This document shows positions 45,964 to 57,659 of a DNA stretch of 64,000 bases, in pieces (the stretch's first letter is position 1; the number at the start of each line of letters is the position of its first letter). Below the pieces are notes generated by a model. It saw only the letters and a list, made by a program, of their open reading frames with translations, searched no databases and was not told the origin of the DNA. This DNA comes from Gamsiella multidivaricata (lineage: Eukaryota; Mortierellomycota; Mortierellomycetes; Mortierellales; Mortierellaceae). The DNA lies in NCBI RefSeq assembly GCF_025024155.1, contig NW_026251720.1:372001-436000 (forward strand), given 5' to 3'. Position numbers and translations under genes: made by a program.

Positions 45964-47619
45964 ATGGCACATCCGCAAAAGACAACTTACAAGGTCAACA
46001 TCCTCGGCGCGGGCGTCTCGGGCCTGTCGACGGCCCTGGCGCTCCTGGAAAAGGGTGGCTACAGCGTTAAGGTTCTTGCCACTCACATTCCCTCGGATCT
46101 CAACATCGACTACACTTCTCCCTGGTATAACATATCCCTCATATCGCAGGAGCTCGGCATTGGCGACGATCTCCTTTTTTTACTGATGATGTTGCTGACA
46201 TGACCTCCATTTGGTCGATTGATCGATCGATCAATATCATTCTAGGGCTGGCGCGCATTGGAGGTCCTATGCAGATATTGCCGATCTTAAGCAGCAAGGT
46301 ATGAATTTTCTATACTTTTTTCAATTGCAGCACCGGACTCCATTACATAACTTTTTTTGTTCCGAGCTCATAAAAATAATAATAATGATCTTCCATAGAG
46401 ATCGACACGGCAACATACAAGCGGTTCGAATACCTAGCCGAGAACGAACCCAAGGCCGGAATCATGTTCTTGGTCGGACATGATTATTGGGAGGTCAAGC
46501 CCAAGGATTTTGTGGACCCTTGGTTCAAGCGCATCCTCAAGGATGTAAGGTCCCATGACTTTGGTCGTTTTCATTCGGCGAGACATGATAGTGAACTTTC
46601 AAATGGTCGCTGAACCTCGCATAATTTTTTTTTTTTTTGGAAACGAATGCAGTATCGACACATCTCCAAGTCAGAGTTGCCGCCAGGAATGGATTTCGGC
46701 ATCACTTACAGAACTGGTATGTTACTGGCTGGTACTTGAAGTAGCCTTTTAATTTCCAGTGACTCACGCGATAACAAAAAAAAAAATCTAGTCGCAATGA
46801 ATGCTCCCAAGTACCTGCTCTACCTTCAAGAACAAGTCCTTGCACGCGGTGGAACCATCGAACGCCTGACAGTGTCGAGTCTCAAGGCAGTTGCCCAGAT
46901 CCCACATGGTACCGGTACTGACGCCAGACCGGATATCATCGTCAACTGCTCCGGACTGGGAAGCCGCAACCTCGGCGGCGTGTTGGATCACCAGATGTTC
47001 CCGACGCGTGGACAGATCGTCGTAGTCAAGGTCCCGGATGAGCTGTGGCCGATCGCGAAGAATTTTACGATGGAAAGGTATGCTGAAGGAGCGGCGATGG
47101 GTGTGGGAACGATTACTTATGTCATCCCGAGAGATAACGGCGAGATCATCCTTGGCGGCACCATGGAGCACTGGAACATGTAAGTGCCTTGCCCTTTTCT
47201 TGTCTATGCAATTTTTTTTTATAGTTTATATTTTGTTATTCACTATCATTCTACTTGCTCCTCGGCACTGCACATGAAATAGCCAAGGAACTCCTTCGGA
47301 AGAGACCACCAAGGCAATCATGGAGCGCGTCCTGCAAATACGTCCTGATTTGTTCAGCAAAGCGACCATCCTGCGGAGCTGCGTTGGCCTGCGTCCCAAC
47401 CGCCGTGGGGGTGTCCGTGTCTCTGCGGCCGTCGAGCAACTGGACTGGAACGAAGGATGGGACAAGTCCGTGTTGGTGGTCGCCCATAACTATGGACATG
47501 GTGGATTCGGCTTCCAGGCGAGTGTGGGATGTGCGCAAAAGACGGTCGAGAACATTGAGCAATGCCTGAAGGAGTTGCAGGGTGCTAGGAGCCAGGCTAG
47601 AACCATGGCGAAGCTTTGA
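45964..47619 (+). CDS. D-amino acid oxidase, peroxisomal
   Basis: Six exons, 45964-46124, 46246-46298, 46399-46544, 46653-46716, 46792-47179 and 47283-47619, join in frame to give 382 aa. This is a FAD flavoenzyme that oxidises D-amino acids to keto acids, ammonia and hydrogen peroxide. Residues 10-20 form the dinucleotide motif (ILGAGVSGLSTAL). DYTSPWAGAHWRS is built across intron 1. NCSGLGSRNL, FPTRGQIVVVK and ILGGTMEHWN follow. The family signature VVAHNYGHGGFGFQ is near the C-terminus, with the substrate-binding Arg of ILRSCVGLRPNRR before it. The last three residues are A-K-L, a PTS1 variant, so the protein should be imported into peroxisomes, where catalase removes the peroxide. A D-aspartate oxidase is possible; the sequence alone does not separate the two. 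Confidence 0.95.
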
Positions 47620-47992
47620 GATAGATACCTGCACAATTAAAGAAAAAAGGGAATTGACCGTACGCGCAAAGGCTCTGTTTGAATAGAGGTTTAAGGTTCT
47701 GAGCGACTTTGCGCGAACAGGTCGCCGGCGGCTCTTCCAACAATGGAAATAAAGGCCTCGATGCCACTCCCACTGCTTTCATCATTTTTTCGTTGTTTTT
47801 TTTAAAGCACATTTATTGATCTCTACAAGGAATGCTTGGCACGGCCATGCTATTTCCCGAGTGTATGCAAATATATATTTCTACAGGCAAGAATAATCTA
47901 GGATCCAGTCCTATGAATGATATCTACCCATCTCTCATCGAGCACAGCTCAAAAAAGAGTCCATCTGGAGGGAGGAATAGGGATGGCCGTAT

Positions 47993-50019
47993 TTAGTCCA
48001 TGCGGTAAAGACGGCGGCGGAGGGAGGCAGTGCAAGCAGCGCCCTTGGTCCAGACCGAGCCAGAGCCGGGAGCCTCACCCTGAGTCCACCACTGAGCAGT
48101 GTAGACAAAGCCGTTGTACGAGACCTTAGCACCGCCAGAGTAGGAGGCCGAGGTAGACCAGGCGCTAACACCAGCGCAGCCGCCAGGGGTGCTGGTGACG
48201 GTGGCGGTAGGGGTGGTGGAGGTGGCAGTGGGACCAGTGCCGCAGGCACCCTTGTCAGTCCAAGGGCCACCAGCGGTAGGGATGTTGTTCTGGGACCACC
48301 ACTGAGCGGTGTAGAGACGGCCATTGTACGAGACCTGGGCGCCGGATTGGTAGGTGGCAGAAGCAGACCAGGCAGCGACAGAGCAGCTAGCGCCCTGGGT
48401 GGTGGTGGTGGTGGTGGTAGGGGCAGTGGTCGAGGAAGAAGCGGAGGTCGAGGTGGCGGTGACGGTGGCAGAGGACGAGGGGGACGAGCCGTCAGCTGCG
48501 GGAATGACACCGGAGCAGCGAGGAGTGGTGGCACCGAGAGCAGCCTTGCAGATCTGCTGGGCAGCGCTGGTGACATCGACGTTAGCGGTGGTACCGGCAG
48601 GCTTATAGAGCTCCCAGAAGAAACCGCCCTTGGAGCCCTGGACGGCGAGGATGGCGCTCAGCTCGGTCTGGGTGAGGGGCAGCTGGTGAGCGGCGTCGTG
48701 GTCCGAGGCGGGGTAGGCAGGGATACCGATCTCATAACCGACATGGGCGGTCATACCGTTGTCGGCATAGGACTTCATGTAGTAGTTGACCTGCTGGGAG
48801 AGCGAGCAGGTGTTGTCATCGGGGCACTCGTGGAACTGCTGGTTGTTGGAAAGGTCGTAGGTCATGACGTTGACACCACCGCCGTTGGTGCCGGTGGCCA
48901 TGAAGTTGTAGACCTCAGGGTACCACTTGTAAAGATAGTACCAAATGTTCTTGAGGTTACCGCCCCACCAGTTGCTCGAGAGACCGCCAGCGGCCGAGGC
49001 AGCGGTAGCAAGCATCAAAGAGGGCTTGATGGCCTGAATGTTGAGCTGGACATCGCGCATGATGGCTGCGTACTTGTAGACAGTCTGGTGAGAAGTCCAG
49101 GGTCCGGTCGAGGGACCGACCCTGAAGTAATCGGCGTGCCACATCTCTTCGTAATCGATATCAACACCGGCAAGACCGAGATCCTTGGCCAGGTAGACGA
49201 GATCCTGGTAAGGGTCGCGGTTGACCTTGGCAAAGTAGTTGCTTCCAGGGACCAAGTTGGTGATCTTGGTGACGGGGTCAGTCCACGTGCTGCCAGGGGC
49301 GATCTCGGGGTGGAAGACTGGGGCAGAGCCACCGGCCTGAGCAGTGACGTACTGCTGGGCCGCCTGCCAGGTCGACGAGTTCGAGGGCTCGGGGAAGATG
49401 TCGAAGTCGGCGAGGACGGTGCCCTCGCTCTTGGGCTCGCAGGTGTAGCACCACATGTTAGCCTCCGTACAGGCGCCGAGCGATCCACCGTTCTCCAAGA
49501 TCTTGTAGTAGTTAGGGGTGGTGGTACCGTAGCCTCCAACCGAGTAGTAAGTGTAGAGGTACTATTTTCGGAAAGGGAAACACAATAAATGTGGTTTAGT
49601 GATCTGGAACCGATTCAGCTGTTGAAATATAAAAAAATGGCGACCGAATACACACTTACAGGGAAGCATCCGTAGTTCCATCCTCCGACGGACAGGAAGA
49701 CCTCAACACCCTTGGACTGGAGGGTGGTGATCTTGGCCTTGAGATCAGCGAAACCGAAGTCGGCGGTGTTAGCGTAGTTCAAGCCAACGTGCTCGAGGGT
49801 GTTGGAGTTGGGGACATAGACCATGCCAGGACGAGCGAAGGAAAGGAAGATGCGGTTGATGGGGATGTTGTCAGCGTTGTCAGCCAGGGCCTTGAGCTTG
49901 GCAGGGCCGTTGGTGGGGTTGAGGAGAAGGTATCCAGCGACGACGGGGGCAGCCTCGACCTGCGAGCATGCCATGACCAAGGCCGAGGCGATGGTAATGA
50001 GAGCAGTAGACAAACGCAT
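47993..50019 (-). CDS. Secreted GH18 chitinase with two CBM5/12 chitin-binding modules
   Basis: Two minus-strand exons, 50019-49660 and 49561-47993, join in frame to give 642 aa. A signal peptide (residues 1-23, LITIASALVMACSQVEA) leads to a GH18 barrel. Strand 3 carries SVGGW (S110-G113). The catalytic stretch is AGVDIDYE with D254, D256 and catalytic E258; the first Asp of the usual DxxDxDxE is Ala here. The barrel ends near AAQQICKAALG. A Ser/Thr-rich linker is followed by two chitin-binding modules (CSVAAWSASATYQSGAQVSY and CAGVSAWSTSASYSGGAKVSY). Each contains the aromatic YTAQWWxQ surface and they are separated by another Thr/Pro linker. It should hydrolyse chitin in cell walls or in food sources. 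The long plus-strand frame over the same bases is a shadow. Confidence 0.95.
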
Positions 50020-53000
50020 TGTGGTTTTCAGATTCTTTTTTTTTTTCCTGTAAGGAGGAGGGGTGAGGAGAATGAGGGGAGAAGGAGGAGGAGAAAGGCG
50101 AGTGTGAGGATGAGGTAGAAAAGAGGGGAGGGATGAGAGTCTTCTCCGACGTATTTATATATGTGCAAGAGGTGGGCACCAGAGGGCACCATGGGAGCTA
50201 CTTCAGAGAACAGGATGCAGATGGATGAGTGTGCATGGTAAGGATCTACTGCACTGTCCTGAATTGCATATCGGTTGTAATTCAATTGATTCAAAAAGAA
50301 TAGACCAGATTGGAGCCATTGCAATCTTGATCTCCCGCTCGCTCTCCATTCGATAACAAATGTGCATTAGTAGTCAACATATGTAAACTGGACCATGCAT
50401 GGCTCCCTTGTTGATGTCCATTATGGTTACAATACTTCTTTTGAATTATCGGTCGCCGATGTCTCGTGGACAGTGGTTCCTTATTACAAAATTCGTGCTC
50501 GATTTGGTATGCCCACGGATAGGGATCGATGGCGACAACACAAACACCTCTTGAGAGCCGCCGCTTTTCAATAGCAGCCCTATTCACTTGTGGGCTAACC
50601 GCAAGGGCACGTTAACAATAATGATGTCGGCGCAACGCTGCACTCCTTGTGCGATTGTGTCCCTCGTTAGAGTTATCTCACTCCAACCCAACTTGTACTC
50701 CTGCACAATAGATTTCATTTTTGCTAGTCTAATAATCTCTACCGCCTTTTTTTTATTATCAATATTCTGTCGTGTGCATCTCGTATCGACCGCTATGTGC
50801 CTCACAGCGCATCTTCTTTAACAAGGAACATTAGCATCAGTACTGATGATAGCCAAAAGATGATATCGATGGCGGTCGCGATACTCTCGTCATGGAGGGA
50901 ACCCCAAACCGTGGTATTCTCTTGCTCAAAGAAGACTAGTTAACTGTCTGATCTACCCAACTCGGGTCCAAGTCGTCCTTACGTCAACAGCCGCGACAAC
51001 GGATTTTCGCTCCGCCCTCAATAAATTGTTGTTGATACAGGCTTGCCTAGAAAGATTCGGCGCGTTTGTTTGTTACATGTTACATTCGTCCCCTGGAAGG
51101 AAGGGGTCTGGATCGCCATCCGTCCTCTATGTCTATAAACTTCCATCCTGCCTTTTTGTTGTTGACGATATCTCATCATGGATAAGATAATGCGAGATTG
51201 TGCAGTGGGATACGCGAAGGAGACGTGTGTAAAGAAACAGCGGAATAATTCGAACCTCTGATAGCCTGTCATCGTACTCCGTCCTTCTTGTTGTTGTCGA
51301 TCTCAGGCGTTCGATCGAATGGTGAGGGATACTATGTAAAATTTTCTAATTTTTATTTATTTTGGAGTAGCTGGAATGGCTTTTTGAAGCTGTGATATTT
51401 TCATACTGAAGCATCCTAACAATATCGTTTTTTTTTTTTTTTTGTCCAGATGGGATAGTCATCCATGCTCTAGATTTGTTCAGAGCCATTCCATTCCCAC
51501 AAAGAGTTCCACTTCAAGCGGGCAATGCTAGTATGCTGAGAATGGAAGGATCGCAGCAGAAGACGAGGCTGACCAAAACCCAATACCTTTCCTAGGCTTC
51601 TGTCGCGCTTTGTAACATATCAAATATGGATTAATTGCACACGATGTAACTAAGGAAAAGGAAGAAATCTGCAATCCTATCATCAAGACTGTACCTACAA
51701 TCTCGCATACTTGTATATATCGCCCATCTGCATGTGTGGAAGTGATGGTTGGGAAAAGGAGGGGAAGGCTGAGACAGGATGGCTACCCTCAATAGATAAC
51801 GTCGGTTGATACATCCAAAAGCCCGTGGACTATTCAGTCGTTGAAGTTATTGAGGGCGACCTGAAATGTAATCACACGCGCGTGTGTAACGTCCAGTAAA
51901 CTCAGGTCCCAGCCAATCAGCGGCGTGCGATGTGGGATGGACAAACAAGATTACATTTTCACGGACTACATCTGAACCTAAAAAATATCCCTCCCCCCAC
52001 CCCCTGGTTTGATAAAATTCGATTCTACTGGCATGCTTCAACGGCGCTTACCTCGTTTAGTCATGCTCTGTCCCGCCAGTAAGCCCAGCACTGTACTTAT
52101 ACTCAAGGTTCCGCTCTCTTCTGGAAATACATGTCCATATATCAACGGATGCAGAATCACTCAATACCTGATGATGAACCATCTTGAAGGATTGGGACAG
52201 ACTTGACCCTGGCGAGAAACCTTACGATCAACGGCTCAGAAACAGATAGACAAGGTCAAAGGCCCAAGGACTAGGGTTAGGGGCTAGATGCAAGAGCCCT
52301 TACTTATCAACATATATCGAACGCTAGGAATTGGTCTGAGATAAATTACCATTTGCACTCTATAGGGAGAAGGTCGCGCCTAGTACCGATCATTATTCAT
52401 TACCTCAACTGTGTATATAACAAATCGAAAAGCAACAACAGCTCACTTCCAAAATGAATAACTTGTAGTCTATGGTTTTCTATGGAAAGTACATGGGTAG
52501 GAAGACTAAGACGGACAGGAACTCTATAGCCAAAGTATAAATCCTTAATCAGGCCATGGCTCTTCTCATCGCCAGGCATCCATTGGTTAGATATCCTTTT
52601 GAGGCTGCATATGTACCTCCATATGACCCTTGATCGCAGCCTTAAGTTCTTCTTTGTCCCGTTCAAGCGAAAAGGATAGGGTTAAAATGTCTGCATCGAA
52701 ATCGATGCTGCCATGTCGCATCATTGCCGTAATTTTTTTATGGGCATGCAGGCACAAATGCCACTACTATCGCGTGCAGCGGTCGTAGTCGACATAGGGC
52801 TGTGACGTCCTGTTGGAAAAAAAGGGCGCAAGAGAAATTCACCAGAAGACCGTAAGGTAGAAATAACTCTGGCAGAAGACAGGGAGACAATAAGCCGTTA
52901 TCACTAGCTGTCAGGTCGCACTATATCAAGGGTGGTTGTTAACGAATCTCGGGTCAAGAGAAAAACACTGTTGTTATCTCACCTTGTTCGCTGCAGATGG

Positions 53001-53974
53001 ATAAGATATCAGGCAATGGACCATTCCTTGTGAAATGTTCAGCAACAAACAGTGCTGCAATGGAAGTTTTTTTTTTGTTTTTTGTCCTCTAACAGTAACA
53101 TTCTTGGAACAAAAAAAAAAAAAAAAATGTAGACGATCGACCATTGACAACTCTTGGTTGTGTTCTTGTTTTCCCTCGGTCTCCACCACTTCGCTAGCTC
53201 ACGGATGCCAAACGGAGGGCCAGGAAACAATTTAAGCGAACGGCCGAAAATTTCCCTCTCTCTCTTGATCGATGATGTTTACCACAAGAAACACAAACGA
53301 TTGTTGTGCATACACGGGAATCGCGGCCCACATCTTGCTCCTTCTTGTTGTCGTCTGAGGATGAGGACCGATGATGCTAGTCAGGGTTAATGCTACACGA
53401 GTATCAACAACAATAATAACACTAACGACAGCAATAACAAATACTCGGCATCCATCCATGCAAGGGTCAAATGATGAAGAGTGGATGAACTTTGATAAAA
53501 AACAAAACCCTATTCGCGTTACACGTACTGAATGAGTATTAGCCAACTCAGTCCTCCGACTCTGTTGCGTGTGTCCATGCCATCTAGTGGAGCAAGGTAC
53601 GGATGAGAGCCGTTCGGGCGCTGACTAACGGGGACCCTGATACGGACAGAGCCGTCGCTCAGACGCATGACCTCAATGAGCATTCGCTGCAAATCATCCT
53701 TCCCTCGAGATCTTTAGAGCATCAGTAGGGTCCTCTTCATCTGCTCAAGCACCACCAATTTGTTCTGTCCTCGCCTGTCTATCCGGAATAGCTATCCCTC
53801 TCACGCAAAACAGCCGATGGTTATTTGTATGTAAATGCGTTTATTTGGAGATAATGGACATTAAGGATGCTACAGGGGGGTGTTTGCGCGTCTTGATGAA
53901 TCTAGAGACCTCTCTTCACGCGTCTTTCTTTTTTTTTTTTTCTTCTCTCTATGTATAAATCTCTATGAGATCAT
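50020..53974. other. Long gene-poor region (about 4 kb)
   Basis: Stops are frequent in all frames. I see no exon chain, tRNA, rRNA or transposon domain here apart from the 55-codon frame listed at 53519-53683. Small features: T tracts at about 51428-51445 and an A16 tract near 53110-53126. The minus-strand stretch just above 50019 is the CT-rich leader of the chitinase gene. A long regulatory region or a decayed locus would fit equally well. Confidence 0.45.
53519..53683 (-). other. Isolated protein-like frame of 54 codons, possible last exon or gene remnant
   Basis: From the ATG at 53683-53681 the minus strand encodes 54 residues with a protein-like composition (MLIEVMRLSDGSVRIRVPVS, then HPYLAPLDGMDTRNRVGGLS) before a TAA at 53521-53519. 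The in-frame codon just upstream region ends at a TAA near 53717, so any splice donor would have to join at about 53711 or later. I found no upstream exon in frame. It may be a small gene, the end of a lost gene, or chance. Confidence 0.25.
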
Positions 53975-56824
53975 CTAAAGGACCTTCCATCCAAGGTCAT
54001 AAATAACAAACGGATATTTCTCGTCGCGACCGCTGACCAGCCTCATAAACCTGAATCCCAGGGGCTCATGGACCACGAATTTGCACTGGGTCCTCCAGCC
54101 ATAATCCTCATAGTAGGACATAACCGGTTTCTTCACATGATCATCATCATCGTTGTATCCTAGCCGCTCCAGCTCCTTGGAATCAAAAATGTGGTGATCC
54201 AAAGGCTGGTTCAAGAACTCACGTAGGACAGCGTTCGAGACCCTGCCGCTATAGTTGGGGTTCTTGACCTCTTTACAGTTGTAGGCGAAAGGGATCTTTT
54301 TCTGTTGAGGGGGTCATGGACGAAGGATTGGGAGAGAATATAATGCCTTGATCAGTCGACATGCCCTTGCATTCACATTGTGTATAATCGCTCCATAACA
54401 ATTTTTTTTTTTTCAAAGGCTACTTACGTAAACCGCATCGCTGCCAGCGATCTCAAGCCTTGCGTTTTGGATCCATTGGTCTCCCATTTGGTGCAGGAGA
54501 CTGTACTCGATTTTACGTTCTACTGCAAGCAGCATGTCGATACCGATATAGTCGCCCTGGACGATCGGCTGAGTGCTCTTATAGGCGGTGTCGTCCATGC
54601 CGTCGACAGCCTTGCTGAAAGGGAAGCGGATGTACGTCGTGGGATCTTCATAGTGCGTATGGATTAGTTCGCTCTCTTCGATATCGATGTAGGGGCGGTA
54701 TTTAAACATCCTGACATCGGGAAATGGATGCTTGTTCGAGATTATCAAGCAGCGGTCGTCTGCACAGGGTGAGCGCACGTCACGTTCTAGGTACGTCGGA
54801 TGCAGTTCCTCCCGCTCAAAGGCCGGGTCTTTCCTCTTCAACGCGTCCCAAACCTTTTGTGCTGCCTTGTGCTATTATTTCGCGATGGAGTATAAGACAG
54901 TGCATCGTTAGTATCCGCGATTAGATCCAGTTTTGCTTACCCCACAGTATATTGAGGATGGGGAGGGGGCATTTCCTGGATCGATACGTACCATGTACAG
55001 TTTATTCCTGGTCTTGCCCTCCGAACCTTTACTGAACGCAACGACATCCTTGGCAGGATCGACCAGCTCCATCAAATAATTTTCCAGCTGATAGGGAACC
55101 TGGTTTTGGAAGGTCGAGAAGTACATGTCTCCGTAGGCGAATTCAAGTGGATCCATTTCCGCGACCGATGCCTGCTTCAAGAACTTGACAACCATTTCCC
55201 GTGTAGCCATCGCACCAGTCCCAAGCCAAGAAAAGCACGCGTGCATGTTCACCTCTACATGAAGAGGAAGAAAAAAGAAAAAATCGGGGTGCAGAAATAA
55301 GTACTTGCTCAGCTGATAACGCATATTGACGTGAACGAGGCGATTATTAATTTACCATCCTCAAAGAAGCACCAGCGCCAGTTGGTAAGCGACCATACAT
55401 CCGAGTTGGTGTCCGTATGCAGGAATTGTGGGAAGCGCAAGAAGTTGGCGTACATGGCTCGGAGATAGAAGATCTTCCAGTCGTCGTCCTGGAAGTAGCA
55501 ATATGGGGACGAGGCCATGGCGCAGGCCATATAGCGGGCGACGAAAAACATGTTGCTGGGGGAGTTGAAGACGCGCACCTTGGGGCATGAGAACATCTAT
55601 CGCGATCAGCATGAGAGAGGGTTGGTGAGAAGAGCGCGCAATTGAGCATGGGCCACCCAGCCTCACTAGACTTGTTTATCTGAATATAGTCCGTCCGTCA
55701 GGGTCCACACTGCGCTTGTTTCAGATGCGAAGTGACGAGCAGTCCAATGCATTATTGGCCCTGATCCTGTCTGTTCCCCTGTGGTACATGTGCAGCAGTA
55801 TGGCTGTTGCCGGGCGAAGGCTGTCTGTGGCACATGTCATCCATCCAAACGCATCCCCACAGCAAATGCGCATAGCCAATTGCTCCTGCACAAAGTCGCC
55901 TTTTCCCTGTTCTTCCCTCCTGCATAGTCGGATCATCCCGAGTCACCAAAGTCGAGCCCCTCTCCTCCATCGCCTTACCTTTTCCTCTAGATGAACATCG
56001 ACCTTGTTATTCCAGATCATCACCTCCTTGAACATCACATGCGGACACAGGTGGTCGACAATCTCCCTGAGTGAATCGAGTCTCGACCAGTTCAACAGGA
56101 TCGCCGTCATCATGTCCGCGCCGTCCGTTGGCCGCAAGTCCAGACCGGTAATGTCGCCTCGATCGATCCATCTCGGCGGCTGTACAGGCTCGTTGGGGTT
56201 TATCCTGTTGTCCCTGGGTCCAAAGACCAGCCTGAACAGGAACGAGTTCACGACGTAGACAAGCCATAATATAAGGACGACCGATGGCAGGAGGATGCCG
56301 AAACGAACACGGCGAGTTGTCCCTGATGCCTGACGGAACATGCCATTCGAACGAAAGAACCGCCTGGTCCGCGCAGAGAAGGACCGCGCGAGGTGAGTGA
56401 GATGATGACTATGTTGGCGTAGTTGGGTCTTGAACGAGGGCAGAGTGTTGGAATCAAAGAATCTTGACCCAATGTCACTTAGGCCGCCTTTTTCCTCTAC
56501 TCCTGCTCCAATCATTCCCACTGACGGTACGCCCGGTGGAGGGGGCGCTGTAGGAAGGTGACCACTATGAGGATGGTGGACAAGGGAGATAGACCTGGCC
56601 CGAGATCTCTTTCCGGTGTCTGTACTGGTGGTAGTGCTGGTTGGAGTGTCGTTGCTGCTGCTATGAGTGGTAGAGCTGTGTTGGTGCTGATGCTGATATT
56701 GATGATGCACATGGCCATTGGTGGTGGTAGCGAAGTGGGTGCTGGTGCTGGTGCTGGTGCTGGTGCTAATGCTTGAGTTCAGGTGGTGCGACAGTTTTGG
56801 CCCAAGGCCCCGTTCTGGATCCAT
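53975..56824 (-). CDS. Putative type II membrane glycosyltransferase, uncharacterised
   Basis: Five minus-strand exons, 56824-55979, 55596-55356, 55254-54992, 54871-54428 and 54301-53975, join in frame to give 706 aa. The first 170 residues are disordered, with Ser-Thr and His-Gln repeats and basic RARSISLVHHP. One membrane span follows (about residues 173-196, GILLPSVVLILWLVYVVNSF), with basic residues before it, as in Golgi type II enzymes. The luminal part begins MTAILLNWSRLDSLREIVDH and VMIWNN, which resembles the first strand of GT-A folds such as the exostosin/GT64 group. Next comes RVFNSPSNMFFVARYMACAM. The QDDDW at residues 317-319 is a candidate metal-binding DxD. The C-terminal half (residues about 365-700) has no family I know. 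Substrate unknown; function is inferred from fold-like motifs and topology. Confidence 0.72.
56640..56790. repeat. Low-complexity coding repeats (Ser-Thr and Gln-His)
   Basis: Within the first exon of the putative glycosyltransferase, gtgctggtgctg-type repeats (minus strand agcaccagcacc) encode STSTSTST. A neighbouring tgctgatgctgatattgatg repeat encodes HQYQHQHQH. These tracts are prone to length change. Confidence 0.7.
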
Positions 56825-57659
56825 GAGGACAGGTCCCGAGTCTTGAGAGAAGATCCAAGGAAAAAGGGCGACCAAGAGGATCGAGGAGCTGCAAGTGACG
56901 GAGATGAGAGATCAGAACGAGAACGAGGCTGGAGATGATGCTGAGGATGAAGACGAGCAGATGATGATGGGGATGACAATAATAATGATGATGATGATGG
57001 AGTTGGGGAAGGAGGTGTCAGACAACAGCCAGGAACAGACACTCTGAGCGATAGAACAAAACGTAGAGTACCTCAGGGCCTTGAAAAACTGCCTATTGGT
57101 GCAGTACACATGGATCAAGTCCGCCTCAGTCTCCCTCGCACCATCAAGACATCCCTTTTATTTCCCCCCTTCTCCCCTTGGTGCCTTATCCGGACTAGCG
57201 CAGCCATGGACATGCACCTCCACTACGCTCGCTACCACCCCGGAACCGATACAGCCCTCAGCCTTCGCTTCGCTGCGTCGAAGAACCGTATTTGGAGCAG
57301 GCAGCAGAGGCACAGGGGCAAAGATGCAGGCAGGGTAGCTGGACATTTTTCGCTTTGATTCAGTCTGCCTCTGCAAGAACAAGGTTATCACCAATAGACC
57401 AATAGGAACGTCGCCAGATATATTCTTGCAGCGTGGTCGAATGAACGCGTGCGCGATTGTCAAGTAACTATTGGAGTGTAACTAGAGATAGGTCTATGGG
57501 TGGGTATGTGTACACGCGTATGGCTATGGCTAAAGGTATAGGGATGTGCTCTAATAAGGCGATAACATGGTCTGTCGACATCTTCTGGTCCACGCTGGGT
57601 ACCAAAGTCGATCCACCCTCCTCCTGCTGTAACCGCTACTACTACTGCTACTACTGCTA

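Noticed and set aside
48347..49588. 413-codon plus-strand open frame
   Set aside because: It lies entirely antisense to the GC-rich chitinase exon, which has a signal peptide, GH18 motifs and CBM modules. The plus-strand product is Gly/Val/Asp-rich shadow sequence.
56912..57118. Ile/Ser-rich frame upstream of the putative glycosyltransferase
   Set aside because: It is a reading of the ATG/ATC trinucleotide repeat at about 56960-57000 in the leader, with no continuation into the gene.
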